DNA of 63,226 bases from Bacteroidota bacterium (GTDB taxonomy: Bacteria > Bacteroidota > Bacteroidia > Chitinophagales > Chitinophagaceae), in contig JAEWKC010000008.1 in the NCBI GenBank assembly GCA_023386235.1, forward strand, positions 1-63,226, written 5' to 3'. The position numbers were made by a program, and so were the translations under genes. Below are positions 9,156 through 18,207 of the stretch, piece after piece. How positions within the stretch are numbered: position 1 is the stretch's first letter; each line of letters starts with the position of its first letter. Below the pieces are notes generated by a model. The model searched no databases and was not told where the DNA came from. It saw only the letters and a list, made by a program, of their open reading frames with translations.

Positions 9156-10991
9156 ATGTACGATTCGTTAGAGGCTTGTTTATTAGATTTAGAAAAACAC
9201 AATCAGTTAATAAGAGTTAAAGAAGAAGTAGATCCATACCTTGAGCTGGCTGCTATTCAGTTGCGCGTGTACGAGGCGCAGGGTCCGGCATTATTATTTG
9301 AAAATGTAAAAGGTAGTTCTTATCGCTGTGCTGCCAATATTTTCGGCACATTGGAGAGAAGCAAATTCATATTTCGCGATTCATTGCAAAAGGTACAGAA
9401 GGTTATAGGCCTGCGCAATAATCCGATGGGAATTTTAAAAAAACCACTACAGGGCATTGGCAGCGGCGTGGCGGCATTAAACGCTTTGCCTTTAAAAAAT
9501 CCGGGAAAGAAACCTATACTTTTTAAGGAAATTAAAATAAGCGATCTGCCTCAAATACATCACTGGAAAAAAGATGGCGGCGCTTATATCACACTTCCGC
9601 AAGTGTATACCGAAAATATGGATAAGCCCGGTATTATGAACTCCAATCTGGGTATGTACAGAGTGCAAATGTCGGGCAATGATTTTGTACACAATAAAGA
9701 GCTGGGCTTGCATTACCAGATTCACAGAGGCATAGGTGTGCATCAGGCCATTTCCAATAAATATAATAAACCGCTAAAAGTAAGCATATTTATAGGTGGT
9801 CCGCCCGCGCATACACTGGCGGCGGTTATGCCATTGCCCGAAGGATTGAGCGAAGTACTTTTTGCCGGACTACTGGCCAACAGAAGGTTTCGCTATTTCT
9901 ATCAGGATGGATATTGCCTAAGCGCTGATGCCGATTTTGTGATCGCTGGCGAAGTGTATCCGGGAGAAGTAAAGCCCGAAGGTCCGTTTGGCGATCATCT
10001 GGGATACTACAGTCTTACGCACGATTTTCCTTTAATGCGCGTGCATAAAGTATTTGCCAAAGAAAATGCTATTTGGCCATACACTATTGTAGGTCGTCCG
10101 CCACAGGAAGATACTACATTTGGCGAACTCATCCATGAAATCACAGGCGATGCTATAGGCGGCGAAGTACCCGGATTAAAAGAAGTGCATGCAGTAGATG
10201 CCGCCGGCGTACACCCTTTGCTTTTAGCAATAGGAGAGGAAAGATATACACCTTATAATAATGAAAAAGAGCCACTGGAATTACTGACCATTGCCAACAG
10301 AATTTTAGGTACCAACCAGCTAAGCCTTGCCAAATATTTGTTTCTTACAGCAGATGAAAAGAACCAGTTGAGTACGCATAATGTAGAAGCATTCTTGAAG
10401 TATATTTTTGAAAGGATAGATTTTAAAAAAGATATTCATTTCTATACAGAAACTACCATTGATACTTTGGATTATTCCGGCACATCATTAAATCATGGCA
10501 GCAAAGTGGCACTGGTAGTGCATTCCGATAAAAGAAGGGAATTGTGCAAAGAAATTCCTGATTGCTTGAAAGAACGGAATATTGCCAATGATGTAAAACT
10601 TGTAATGCCCGGGGTGATTGCTTTGCAAAGAAATATCTTTACAGATTACGCTTCCGCCATCAGAGAAATGGATGAACTGAACACAGTATTGAAAGAAAAA
10701 AAGGAAGAGTTAAGTACTGTAGCTTTGTTGATCATTTGCGATGATGCCGGTTTCTTGACTGCCGATTTCAATAATTTTCTATGGGCTACTTTTACCAGAA
10801 GCAATCCCTCACATGATGTATATGGTATCAACGCCGGTATCGAGTTTAAGCACTTTGGCTGTGAGGGTCCCATGATCATTGACGCCCGCATAAAACCACA
10901 TCACGCGCCGCCATTGGAAAAAGAGGATACTGTAGAAAAAAGAATAGATGAACTCTGGAAAAAAGGGGCTAGTCTTTATGGTGTTGAATAG
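9156..10991 (+). CDS. UbiD family decarboxylase
   Basis: A 611-residue UbiD-type (de)carboxylase, which uses prenylated FMN to decarboxylate unsaturated or aromatic acids. The N-terminal 'MYDSLEACLLDLEKHNQLI', 'PGIMNSNLGMYRVQ' and the strongly conserved 'PEGPFGDHLGYYSL' block are clear; length fits the long Bacteroidota form. In this phylum such proteins are often annotated as menaquinone-pathway decarboxylases, but the substrate is not proved here. Its cofactor-making partner UbiX is encoded about 42 kb away at 51700. Single gene, 37 bp after the outer-membrane protein gene. Confidence 0.9.
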   Translation: MYDSLEACLLDLEKHNQLIRVKEEVDPYLELAAIQLRVYEAQGPALLFENVKGSSYRCAANIFGTLERSKFIFRDSLQKVQKVIGLRNNPMGILKKPLQGIGSGVAALNALPLKNPGKKPILFKEIKISDLPQIHHWKKDGGAYITLPQVYTENMDKPGIMNSNLGMYRVQMSGNDFVHNKELGLHYQIHRGIGVHQAISNKYNKPLKVSIFIGGPPAHTLAAVMPLPEGLSEVLFAGLLANRRFRYFYQDGYCLSADADFVIAGEVYPGEVKPEGPFGDHLGYYSLTHDFPLMRVHKVFAKENAIWPYTIVGRPPQEDTTFGELIHEITGDAIGGEVPGLKEVHAVDAAGVHPLLLAIGEERYTPYNNEKEPLELLTIANRILGTNQLSLAKYLFLTADEKNQLSTHNVEAFLKYIFERIDFKKDIHFYTETTIDTLDYSGTSLNHGSKVALVVHSDKRRELCKEIPDCLKERNIANDVKLVMPGVIALQRNIFTDYASAIREMDELNTVLKEKKEELSTVALLIICDDAGFLTADFNNFLWATFTRSNPSHDVYGINAGIEFKHFGCEGPMIIDARIKPHHAPPLEKEDTVEKRIDELWKKGASLYGVE

Positions 10992-11036
10992 CAACTTTTC
11001 ATGAATCTGTTAAAATTTTGAAACGAGAGAATAAAA

Positions 11037-11765
11037 ATGAGTAAACCAACTTTATATACTGTATTATCACCCAAACTTCTGGATCTGTATCAGCTTGAAA
11101 ACAGCATTGTAGTAATTATTGATGTTTTTAGAGCCACTTCCACTATAGCTTCAGCATTATATAACGGTGCTGAAAAAGTAATACCGGTAGCAGGAGTGGA
11201 GGAATGCATTGCTTTAGGTAAAGAGTTAAACGCTGTTACTGCCGGAGAGCGAGATGGTAAAATTATTGAAGGCTTATCTTACGGAAATTCTCCTTCTGAA
11301 TACAATAGCGATTTTATCAAAAACAAGACATTGGTGCTGACTACTACCAACGGCACAAAAATGCTGCATATGTCTTTGGAAAGAGGGGCTGATGAAATCA
11401 TAACAGGTTCATTTCCAAATCTCAGTAGTGTTTGTAACTATCTTATGGCAGCCAATAAAAATGTAATTCTTGCCTGTTCGGCCTGGAAAGACAGGTTCAA
11501 TTTAGAAGATACTTTATTCGCAGGAGCAGTGATAAATATTGTTCACGATTTTTTTACCATTCATTGCGATAGCAGCCTAATGGCACAAAATTTGTATAAA
11601 CTTCATCAAGTGGATTTAGAAAGTTTTGTTAGAAAAACTACACATTGGCATCGTTTGTCAAAATACGGATTAGAAGACGATATGCAATATTGTATTCAGA
11701 CTGATGTTGCAGATGTGTTGCCTTATTACAACAAAACCGAAAACCACCTGAAAATCAAAAACTAA
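11037..11765 (+). CDS. 2-phosphosulfolactate phosphatase family protein (ComB-like)
   Basis: A 242-residue member of the ComB family, whose archaeal member removes phosphate from 2-phosphosulfolactate in coenzyme M synthesis. Seen: 'VVIIDVFRATSTIASAL' with the conserved DVFRA motif at the N-terminus, 'AGERDGKIIEGLSYGNSP', and 'LVLTTTNGTKML'. Bacteroidota do not make coenzyme M; the role may be in sulfonate or sulfonolipid metabolism, which is inference. It lies 45 bp after ubiD and 26 bp before a small exported protein gene, and may be cotranscribed with both. Confidence 0.87.
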   Translation: MSKPTLYTVLSPKLLDLYQLENSIVVIIDVFRATSTIASALYNGAEKVIPVAGVEECIALGKELNAVTAGERDGKIIEGLSYGNSPSEYNSDFIKNKTLVLTTTNGTKMLHMSLERGADEIITGSFPNLSSVCNYLMAANKNVILACSAWKDRFNLEDTLFAGAVINIVHDFFTIHCDSSLMAQNLYKLHQVDLESFVRKTTHWHRLSKYGLEDDMQYCIQTDVADVLPYYNKTENHLKIKN

Positions 11766-11791
11766 ATTACAAACAAATTAAAAGAAACAAA

Positions 11792-12253
11792 ATGAAGAAA
11801 TTACTTTTTAGTGCTTTAATGGCAGGTGCAGCATTAATAGGCTTTAACACTACTGCATCCGCGCAAAATTATAATTTAGCAGGTGGTGTGTTCGCAGACC
11901 ATGGTTATGTAGGCGCTTCTGTAAAAGGATTTTTAAGTGGCAAAAACGCGCTACATGGATTAGTAGGTTTTTCCGGTAAAAGCGTTAATCTTGGCTTAGA
12001 ATATCATTATCAAAATCCAATCCCCGGCGCTAGTGGTTTAGATTGGTACGTAGGTGTGGGTGGTCATGGTCATATACATAGTGGCGACAATGGAAGTGAC
12101 TTTGCAGCTGTACCAATGATAGGTTTAGAGTACACAATTCCTGGTGTGCCTTTGAACTTTGCTTTTGACTGGCGTCCGCATTTATACCTGACTGGAGGCG
12201 GTTTTTCTGCCGGACATGTTGGTGGAGGTGTTAGATTTGTATTCAACAGATAA
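11792..12253 (+). CDS. Small exported beta-rich protein of unknown function
   Basis: A 153-residue protein with a signal peptide (MKKLLFSALMAGAALIGFN, cleavage near ASAQ-NY). The mature 130 residues are glycine- and aromatic-rich with alternating strands and end in 'GGGVRFVFNR', the C-terminal aromatic pattern of small outer-membrane barrels. I do not recognise a named family. It sits 26 bp after the ComB-like gene and is followed by a strong terminator at 12271. Confidence 0.75.
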   Translation: MKKLLFSALMAGAALIGFNTTASAQNYNLAGGVFADHGYVGASVKGFLSGKNALHGLVGFSGKSVNLGLEYHYQNPIPGASGLDWYVGVGGHGHIHSGDNGSDFAAVPMIGLEYTIPGVPLNFAFDWRPHLYLTGGGFSAGHVGGGVRFVFNR

Positions 12254-12270
12254 TATTCAACTAAAAAATA

Positions 12271-12305
12271 AAAAAAAGCGAACGCCGTAACGTTCGCTTT
12301 TTTTA
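12271..12305 (+). terminator. Rho-independent terminator
   Basis: Stem AGCGAACG / CGTTCGCT with a 6-nt loop (ccgtaa), flanked by A-tract and a run of seven T. It ends the transcript of 11792-12253. Confidence 0.9.
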
Positions 12306-12329
12306 TGGGTTTCATTAAAGAAATATGAG

Positions 12330-12337
12330 TATTTTTG
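12330..12337 (+). promoter_or_regulatory. -7 promoter element for rimO, probable leaderless start
   Basis: TATTTTTG matches TAnnTTTG and lies only 6 bp before the ATG at 12344, so transcription would begin at or just before the start codon. Confidence 0.6.
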
Positions 12338-12343
12338 CAAGGC

Positions 12344-13651
12344 ATGAAATCCAAAACACTAAAGAATAATAAAGTTAATATCATTACTTTAGGATGCAGT
12401 AAAAATTTAGTTGACAGTGAAGAGCTAAGTGGCCAGTTGCATGCTAATAGCATTGATGTAGTACATGAAAACCAAAAGCTAGATCATAACATAGTTGTTG
12501 TGAATACCTGTGGTTTTATTGATAAAGCCAAAGAAGAGAGCATCAACACTATTCTGCATCAGGTAGAGCTTAAAAACAGAGGCAAACTGGATAAAGTATA
12601 TGTGACCGGTTGTCTCAGCGCCCGTTACAAAGACGTATTGGAAGAGGAAATTACCGGTGTAGATGCATGGTTTGGCACAATGGAACTACCTTCAATTTTA
12701 AAACAATTAAATGCCGACTACAAGTCAGATCTCTTAGGCGAAAGACTCTTAAGCACTCCATCGCATTACGCATATTTAAAAATAAGCGAGGGCTGTAACA
12801 GAACCTGCTCGTTTTGTGCCATTCCTTTAATGAGAGGTAAGCATATCAGCAAGCCCGTAGAATCCATTATTCAGGAAACAGAAAGGCTGGTACGCTCGGG
12901 CGTCAAAGAAATAATGCTTGTAGCCCAGGAGCTCACTTATTACGGCCTTGATTTATATAAAGAAAGAAAATTGGCCCATTTGCTTGAAAAGCTTTCTGAG
13001 GTGCAGGGCTTGGAATGGATAAGATTACATTATGCTTATCCCAACAAATTTCCCATGGATGTGTTAGGAGTGATGAAGTCTAAAAAGAATATTTGTAATT
13101 ATATAGATATTCCCTTGCAGCACGCCAGCAACAATATGTTGAAAGCGATGAAGAGACAAACCACAAGAGAAGAGACAGAAACGCTGATCAAAAACATCCG
13201 GGAAATGATTCCCGATGTATGTATCAGAACTACGCTAATTACAGGATTTCCGGGAGAAACATTGGAAGACGTAGAAGAGCTGAAAGATTTTCTTGAAAAG
13301 AATCGCCTGGACAGAGTAGGGATTTTTACCTACAGTCATGAAGAAGATACCAGCGCATATGATCTGGAAGACAATATTCCCGAGGATGAGAAAAGAAGAA
13401 GAGCAGAAGAAATAATGGCGGTGCAGCAGGAAATAAGCTACGAAAAAAATTTAGATAAAGTAGGAGAGGTGTTTCGTGTACTGGTAGATAAAAAAGAAGC
13501 CGGGAAGTACATAGGTCGTACAGAATTTGATAGTGTGGATGTAGATAATGAAGTGATTATATCCTCAAAAAGACCATTAAAGATCGGAGAATTTGTAAAT
13601 GTAAAAATTCAACATGCCTACGACTACGATCTGGAAGGTGATGTTGTATGA
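12344..13651 (+). CDS. rimO: Ribosomal protein S12 methylthiotransferase RimO
   Basis: A 435-residue radical-SAM methylthiotransferase that modifies an aspartate of ribosomal protein S12. Domains in order: UPF0004 domain with 'ITLGCSKNLVDSE' and 'NTCGFIDKA'; radical-SAM core with CX3CX2C as CNRTCSFC at about residue 149; C-terminal TRAM domain. The CSKN motif distinguishes RimO from MiaB. An in-frame TTG lies at 12335 but falls inside the -7 element, so the ATG at 12344 was chosen. It is followed 22 bp later by bshC. Confidence 0.95.
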   Translation: MKSKTLKNNKVNIITLGCSKNLVDSEELSGQLHANSIDVVHENQKLDHNIVVVNTCGFIDKAKEESINTILHQVELKNRGKLDKVYVTGCLSARYKDVLEEEITGVDAWFGTMELPSILKQLNADYKSDLLGERLLSTPSHYAYLKISEGCNRTCSFCAIPLMRGKHISKPVESIIQETERLVRSGVKEIMLVAQELTYYGLDLYKERKLAHLLEKLSEVQGLEWIRLHYAYPNKFPMDVLGVMKSKKNICNYIDIPLQHASNNMLKAMKRQTTREETETLIKNIREMIPDVCIRTTLITGFPGETLEDVEELKDFLEKNRLDRVGIFTYSHEEDTSAYDLEDNIPEDEKRRRAEEIMAVQQEISYEKNLDKVGEVFRVLVDKKEAGKYIGRTEFDSVDVDNEVIISSKRPLKIGEFVNVKIQHAYDYDLEGDVV

Positions 13652-13673
13652 TTTTTTTAAGGAAAGCTAAATA

Positions 13674-15281
13674 TTGATTTTGATTCAACATATTTCATAT
13701 ACACAAACGGGTTTTTTTTCTAAACTCATTACCGATTATCTTCAGGAGCAAAATGCTGTACAACCGTTTTACCGACATCCGGTAAATATAGACGGAGTTG
13801 CAAATGCAATACAATCACGAAATTATTTCCCCGGGTTTAGAAATATTTTAGTAGAGGAACTTACTAAACAATATGAAGGCATACATTTATCTGAAGAAGT
13901 GCAAAACAATATTTCCTTACTTCAGAAAGCTACTACTTATACTATCACCACTGCGCATCAACCTAATATTTTTACAGGTCCTTTGTATTTTATATATAAA
14001 ATCCTTCATGTCATAAAAATTGCTCAGGAGCTTAAAGACAGCTTTCCGCAACACACCTTTGTTCCTGTCTATTACATGGGAAGTGAAGATGCCGATTTGG
14101 AAGAGTTGAATAACATTACGGTTCAGGGCAAAAAATATACTTGGGAAACCACGCAGAAAGGAGCGGTAGGCAGAATGTTGGTCGACGATAAATTGCTACA
14201 ACTCATTAACGAACTACATGGCCAGGTTGGGGTAAATAGTTTTGGAGAAGAATGGATAAACCTGCTAAAGAAGGCTTACACGAAGAATAAAACTATTCAG
14301 CAGGCTACACTGGAATTGGGGAATGAACTGTTTGGTAAATATGGTTTAGTAATATTGATTCCTGATAATGCGGCTTTGAAAAAAACGTTTCAACCCGTAG
14401 TAGAAAAAGAATTGCTTGAGCAATTTTCTGAAAAAGAAGTAACAAACACAGTAGCCAGGCTAAAGGAAGAAGGTTATCAAACACAAACGTCAGGCAGAGA
14501 GATCAATTTATTTTATTTGTTAGACGATATTCGTGAGCGAATTATTTTGTCTGATGGTGAGTATCTTGTCAACAATACTGAAATCACTTTTACAAAAGAA
14601 CAAATAGTAGAGGAGCTTGAAGTTCACCCCGAACGTTTTAGCGCCAATGTAGTTTTAAGAGGCGTATTTCAGGAAACTATTTTGCCTAATATCATTTTTG
14701 TTGGCGGCGGTGGCGAGCTGGCTTACTGGATGGAACTGCAATCGGTTTTTGATAAAGTGGGCGTTCCTTATCCAATGCTGGTATTACGCAATTCTTTTTT
14801 ATTGATAAATGCGAAGCAGGCGCAAACTATTGAAAAGTTAGACTTATCTGTAAAGCAATTATTTCTGCAGGAGTTCGAAATATTAAACGGTATCAATCAA
14901 AAAAGAAATCAGTCAATAGATATCAGTGCGGAAATTGATGCGCTGAAAAATATTTATGATACCATAAAAAACAAAGCGCAAGAAGCGTCTTCTTCGTTAA
15001 CGCAACATACGGAAGCGCTACTGACAGCAGCTACTCATAAACTCGAAGCCCTTCAACAGAAAATAAGCAGAGCACAAAGAAAATCTTTAGAAGCAGAGAG
15101 TCGTCAGGTACATGATTTAAAAGAAAAACTCTTCCCTGGTAATTCATTACAGGAAAGAGTTGAAAATGTGGCTTCTTTATATAGTTTGTATGGTAAAGAT
15201 CTTTTTGATATTCTGTTGCGCCACTCTCTTACACTTCAACAACAATTTTCTATCCTTGCCATTACAAATAACTCAGATTAA
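13674..15281 (+). CDS. bshC: Bacillithiol biosynthesis cysteine-adding enzyme BshC
   Basis: A 535-residue enzyme of the last step of bacillithiol synthesis (adds cysteine to GlcN-malate), a low-molecular-weight thiol of Bacteroidota and Firmicutes. Recognised from 'YTQTGFFSKLITDYL', 'TTAHQPNIFTGPLYFIYK' and 'VPVYYMGSEDADLEELN', plus the C-terminal coiled coil (about residues 390-480). A TTG at 13674 is the likely start because the family begins a few residues before the 'ISYTQTGFF' segment and no ATG is placed well. Its 3' end overlaps the convergent M42 gene by 20 bp. Confidence 0.93.
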   Translation: MILIQHISYTQTGFFSKLITDYLQEQNAVQPFYRHPVNIDGVANAIQSRNYFPGFRNILVEELTKQYEGIHLSEEVQNNISLLQKATTYTITTAHQPNIFTGPLYFIYKILHVIKIAQELKDSFPQHTFVPVYYMGSEDADLEELNNITVQGKKYTWETTQKGAVGRMLVDDKLLQLINELHGQVGVNSFGEEWINLLKKAYTKNKTIQQATLELGNELFGKYGLVILIPDNAALKKTFQPVVEKELLEQFSEKEVTNTVARLKEEGYQTQTSGREINLFYLLDDIRERIILSDGEYLVNNTEITFTKEQIVEELEVHPERFSANVVLRGVFQETILPNIIFVGGGGELAYWMELQSVFDKVGVPYPMLVLRNSFLLINAKQAQTIEKLDLSVKQLFLQEFEILNGINQKRNQSIDISAEIDALKNIYDTIKNKAQEASSSLTQHTEALLTAATHKLEALQQKISRAQRKSLEAESRQVHDLKEKLFPGNSLQERVENVASLYSLYGKDLFDILLRHSLTLQQQFSILAITNNSD

Positions 15282-16371
15282 TGGAAGGAGTGATAGCCAG
15301 TAAACTTTCATATATTAATTGTATGGTGTTTTCAACATCATCTTCATGTACCATTTCTACCGTTGTATGCATATAGCGCAATGGTAGTGATATCAATGCA
15401 GAGGGACAACCGTCATTTGCATAAGCAAAACTGTCGGTGTCTGTACCCGTAGATTTGCTGGCTGCCTGTAGCTGTATGGGAATTTTCTTTTTGTTTGCCG
15501 TTTTTTCTATTAATGCAAGCAACTTGGTTTGTACAGCCGGGCCGTATGTGAGCGCAGGGCCTTTGCCACAGGCCGTGTCGCCCTGCATATGCCTGTTGAT
15601 CATTGGCGTTTGTGTATCATGTGTTACATCGGTTATGATAGCTATGTCGGGCTTAATCCTTCGCGCAATCATTTCTGCGCCGCGCAAACCTATTTCTTCC
15701 TGTACTGCGTTTACAACATATAAGGTGTAAGGCAATGTTTTCTTATTTTCTTTCAGCATTTTGGCAACTTGGGCAATCATGAATCCTCCCATCCTGTTAT
15801 CAATTGCTCTGCCTACCATAAATCCATTGGCCAGCCTGTCAAATTTATCCTGATAAGTAACCGGCGCCCCCACGTGAATGCCCATTTGCTCTACTTCTTT
15901 TTTTGAAGAAGCGCCGCAATCAAGCCAGATGTTTTCAATTTTAGGATTGGGATCTTTATCAGAATTCATTCTTGTATGAATAGCCGGCCATCCAAAAACC
16001 GCTTTTACCGCTCCTTTTTTTCCATGAATATTTGCGCGCAGCGAAGGCGCTATCTGGTGATCTGCTCCGCCATTCCTTCTTACATATATAAATCCTTTTT
16101 CGTGAATGAAATTTACAAACCAGCCTATTTCATCGGCATGCGCTTCTATTACTACCTTAAAAGGTTGGCCGGGGTTGATTACACCTACCACAGTTCCGTA
16201 CGGGTCTATTATTTTTTCATCAATATAGGGCTCCATATATTCCAGCCATAGTTTTTGTCCCTGTGTTTCAAAGCCAACCGGGGAAGCGTTGTTTAAGTAA
16301 TTTTCAAGAAAGATGGATGCCTCTGTGTCTATTACAGAGCTTTTTTTTGAGCTTTTTTTCTCTTTCGCCAT
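15262..16371 (-). CDS. M42 family metallopeptidase (glutamyl aminopeptidase type)
   Basis: A 369-residue dinuclear-metal aminopeptidase. Metal-binding and catalytic residues are in order: His in EAHADEIG, Asp in GRAIDNRMGG, the EE pair in VQEEIGLRGAE, Asp in 'IITDVTHDT' and the C-terminal His in 'MHTTVEMVHEDD'. A Lys/Ser-rich N-terminal tail precedes the domain. Cytoplasmic; probably finishes peptide degradation. Convergent with bshC, overlapping by 20 bp; upstream on this strand there is a TATCTTTA element, one base from the -7 consensus. Confidence 0.92.
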   Translation of the reverse strand: MAKEKKSSKKSSVIDTEASIFLENYLNNASPVGFETQGQKLWLEYMEPYIDEKIIDPYGTVVGVINPGQPFKVVIEAHADEIGWFVNFIHEKGFIYVRRNGGADHQIAPSLRANIHGKKGAVKAVFGWPAIHTRMNSDKDPNPKIENIWLDCGASSKKEVEQMGIHVGAPVTYQDKFDRLANGFMVGRAIDNRMGGFMIAQVAKMLKENKKTLPYTLYVVNAVQEEIGLRGAEMIARRIKPDIAIITDVTHDTQTPMINRHMQGDTACGKGPALTYGPAVQTKLLALIEKTANKKKIPIQLQAASKSTGTDTDSFAYANDGCPSALISLPLRYMHTTVEMVHEDDVENTIQLIYESLLAITPSINLSYL

Positions 16372-16724
16372 TATGTATTCTTTTTATAAAGATAAAATTT
16401 TTTTGCCAAGTGTAGCGTTCTGCATAAAAAAGTCGTATAACTAATTAATAAACAGTCAATATATTGTTATTTGCAGTAATTCATATTTTGTTTAGAATAA
16501 TTTTATAATTACTTAATGTACAATAAGATGATTATTGCTGCGGTTACAAATATCTTTGTAATGAAATTGTAGATATTCTTGGAAAATACATAACTGTTAG
16601 TATGTGGCACTCTTTTTGTTAGATAGGGCATAATAAGATAGCTTTTATAATAACTAATTGATTTATAACATTATTTTAAATCTTTGGTTTTATTGTCTGA
16701 TATGAAAACGCTAAAACACGACTC
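16372..16724. other. Intergenic region, 353 bp, AT-rich
   Basis: Divergent spacer between the M42 gene and 16725. No credible ORF or structured RNA was recognised. It holds a good -7 element TATCTTTG at 16551-16558 on the plus strand, which would give a leader of about 160 nt before the ATG at 16725. Confidence 0.6.
16551..16558 (+). promoter_or_regulatory. -7 promoter element upstream of the 16725 gene
   Basis: TATCTTTG matches TAnnTTTG exactly; the predicted start near 16565 leaves a long untranslated leader. Confidence 0.5.
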
Positions 16725-17249
16725 ATGAAACAAATAATTCTACTTATTAGTTTAATATCTTCGATATTCACTTTTAATAGTAGGGAAGATAGTAATTCTT
16801 TACAGGACAGGATTTCAGGCGGTTGGACATTAATTGGTGGCAGCAGTAAAGTTGCTTACTTTGATGTAGAGAATAATTTAATTGAAGAAAGATTGCTGCC
16901 TCTCAATGTTTCGGGAACTATCCTTAACGTAGGAGAAAATAATCTGCTCATCAGAAATAATAAAAATGCGCTTAGTTTAGTCGATTATACGCTTTCTGAA
17001 AAAAACAATGCGGAAGGCAACCTTGATGTAAAAGTTTGTCCTTCAATTGACGATACAGAAATCATCTCGCTAATCAATAATAAAAACCTTGAACTGTCAA
17101 GAGATAATAACAAGACATTGTTCCTGAGTGCCGATTTTGATAAATCCGGTACTTCCAAACTCCTGGATAATACAATCGCTTACAACCATGCGAAAGTGCT
17201 GATGGTTTTTAAGAAAAACAGTTTCTTCTCTGATATATTACCTTATTAA
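16725..17249 (+). CDS. Exported protein of unknown function, lipocalin-like
   Basis: A 174-residue protein starting MKQIILLISLISSIFTFN, a signal peptide. The mature part opens with 'LQDRISGGWTLIGG', the W-containing strand that starts many small lipocalin-like proteins of this phylum, followed by alternating strands. No named family recognised. Its end overlaps the convergent UbiA-like gene by 12 bp. Confidence 0.65.
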   Translation: MKQIILLISLISSIFTFNSREDSNSLQDRISGGWTLIGGSSKVAYFDVENNLIEERLLPLNVSGTILNVGENNLLIRNNKNALSLVDYTLSEKNNAEGNLDVKVCPSIDDTEIISLINNKNLELSRDNNKTLFLSADFDKSGTSKLLDNTIAYNHAKVLMVFKKNSFFSDILPY

Positions 17250-18161
17250 AAAAATCTGTATTATTATTCCTGTTAATGCTTTTAGTAGCATTAAGCCGTC
17301 TATGGCTGCCAGGTAAAAAAGTATATTTTTTTCTGCAAACATTTTTCTGCTGATAATCAGCAGCGCTATGGCGGGCAATAAAAAATAAATGATATATTCT
17401 GTTTCAAAGTTTAATACAAACATGTATACACAGAACAATATATACACAATGCACAGCGGGGTGATTATATAATTTATAGTTCTTATTTTCCCCATTTTTA
17501 CTACAAATGTTTTCAGCTCAACATTATTGTCGGCTTCATAATCTTTTATGTCAAAAATAATGGCTAATATGGAAATAAGTAAAAAATAATCCAGAAAAAC
17601 ATACAGGGTTTTGTTAGAGAATATCGCGCTGTCAGTGATTATTTCTTCTGTCACGGCAGGAAGCACAGCTACCACACCGGCCCATATAAGGCCTATAATA
17701 AACGGTTTTATCAAACCTATACGCAAAGAAAACTTAAGCCCGGGTAAAAAAACTGTACCATAATAAAAAAATGCCAATAGGCATAATAGTAGCACTATGA
17801 CCATGTGCGCAATTCTTACATGATTGAAAACATTATGGATATCAAAAAATATCAGCCTAAATAAAGAAACGCATCCGATTACAAATAAAAATATCTGGAT
17901 ATAAAAAATAGCTATGTTATTTCTTTGCAGCCATTGAAAGCACTTATTTCTGGTTAATGCAACAGTACTTATACGTTTTGGGAATTTAAAAATTCTTTCA
18001 TAAGATTGTGTATAGTATATAACTGTAAAGCAGGCTATAAATAAATAATAAGAATAAGGAATTGTAAAACCTTGAAATAACGAAGCATCTAAGCTCATGG
18101 CTATTACGCAAAGACCATAAAAGAAATTGCCAAAGAAAATAAATTCAATAAATTTCCTCAT
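17238..18161 (-). CDS. UbiA-like integral membrane prenyltransferase homologue
   Basis: A roughly 307-residue membrane protein with about eight or nine hydrophobic helices. The second Asp-rich motif of the UbiA superfamily is intact as DIKDYEAD (DxxDxxxD), followed by 'VVKMGKIRTINY'. The first motif NDxxDxxxD is not recognisable; its place after helix 2 reads TQSYERIFKFP. So prenyl-diphosphate binding may be altered or lost. Start: a -7 element at 18168-18175 is so close that the ATG at 18161 would be nearly leaderless; ATG 18167 and TTG 18200 are alternatives. Divergent from the LuxE-like gene. Confidence 0.7.
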   Translation of the reverse strand: MRKFIEFIFFGNFFYGLCVIAMSLDASLFQGFTIPYSYYLFIACFTVIYYTQSYERIFKFPKRISTVALTRNKCFQWLQRNNIAIFYIQIFLFVIGCVSLFRLIFFDIHNVFNHVRIAHMVIVLLLCLLAFFYYGTVFLPGLKFSLRIGLIKPFIIGLIWAGVVAVLPAVTEEIITDSAIFSNKTLYVFLDYFLLISILAIIFDIKDYEADNNVELKTFVVKMGKIRTINYIITPLCIVYILFCVYMFVLNFETEYIIYFLLPAIALLIISRKMFAEKNILFYLAAIDGLMLLKALTGIIIQIFLIR

Positions 18162-18167
18162 AAACAT

Positions 18168-18175
18168 CAAATGTA
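18168..18175 (-). promoter_or_regulatory. -7 promoter element for the UbiA-like gene
   Basis: On the minus strand TACATTTG matches TAnnTTTG and ends one base before an ATG (18167) and seven before another (18161), implying a leaderless or nearly leaderless mRNA. Confidence 0.5.
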
Positions 18176-18207
18176 AATTAAAATCTTGCTTACTTTGCAA
18201 TCTTGTT

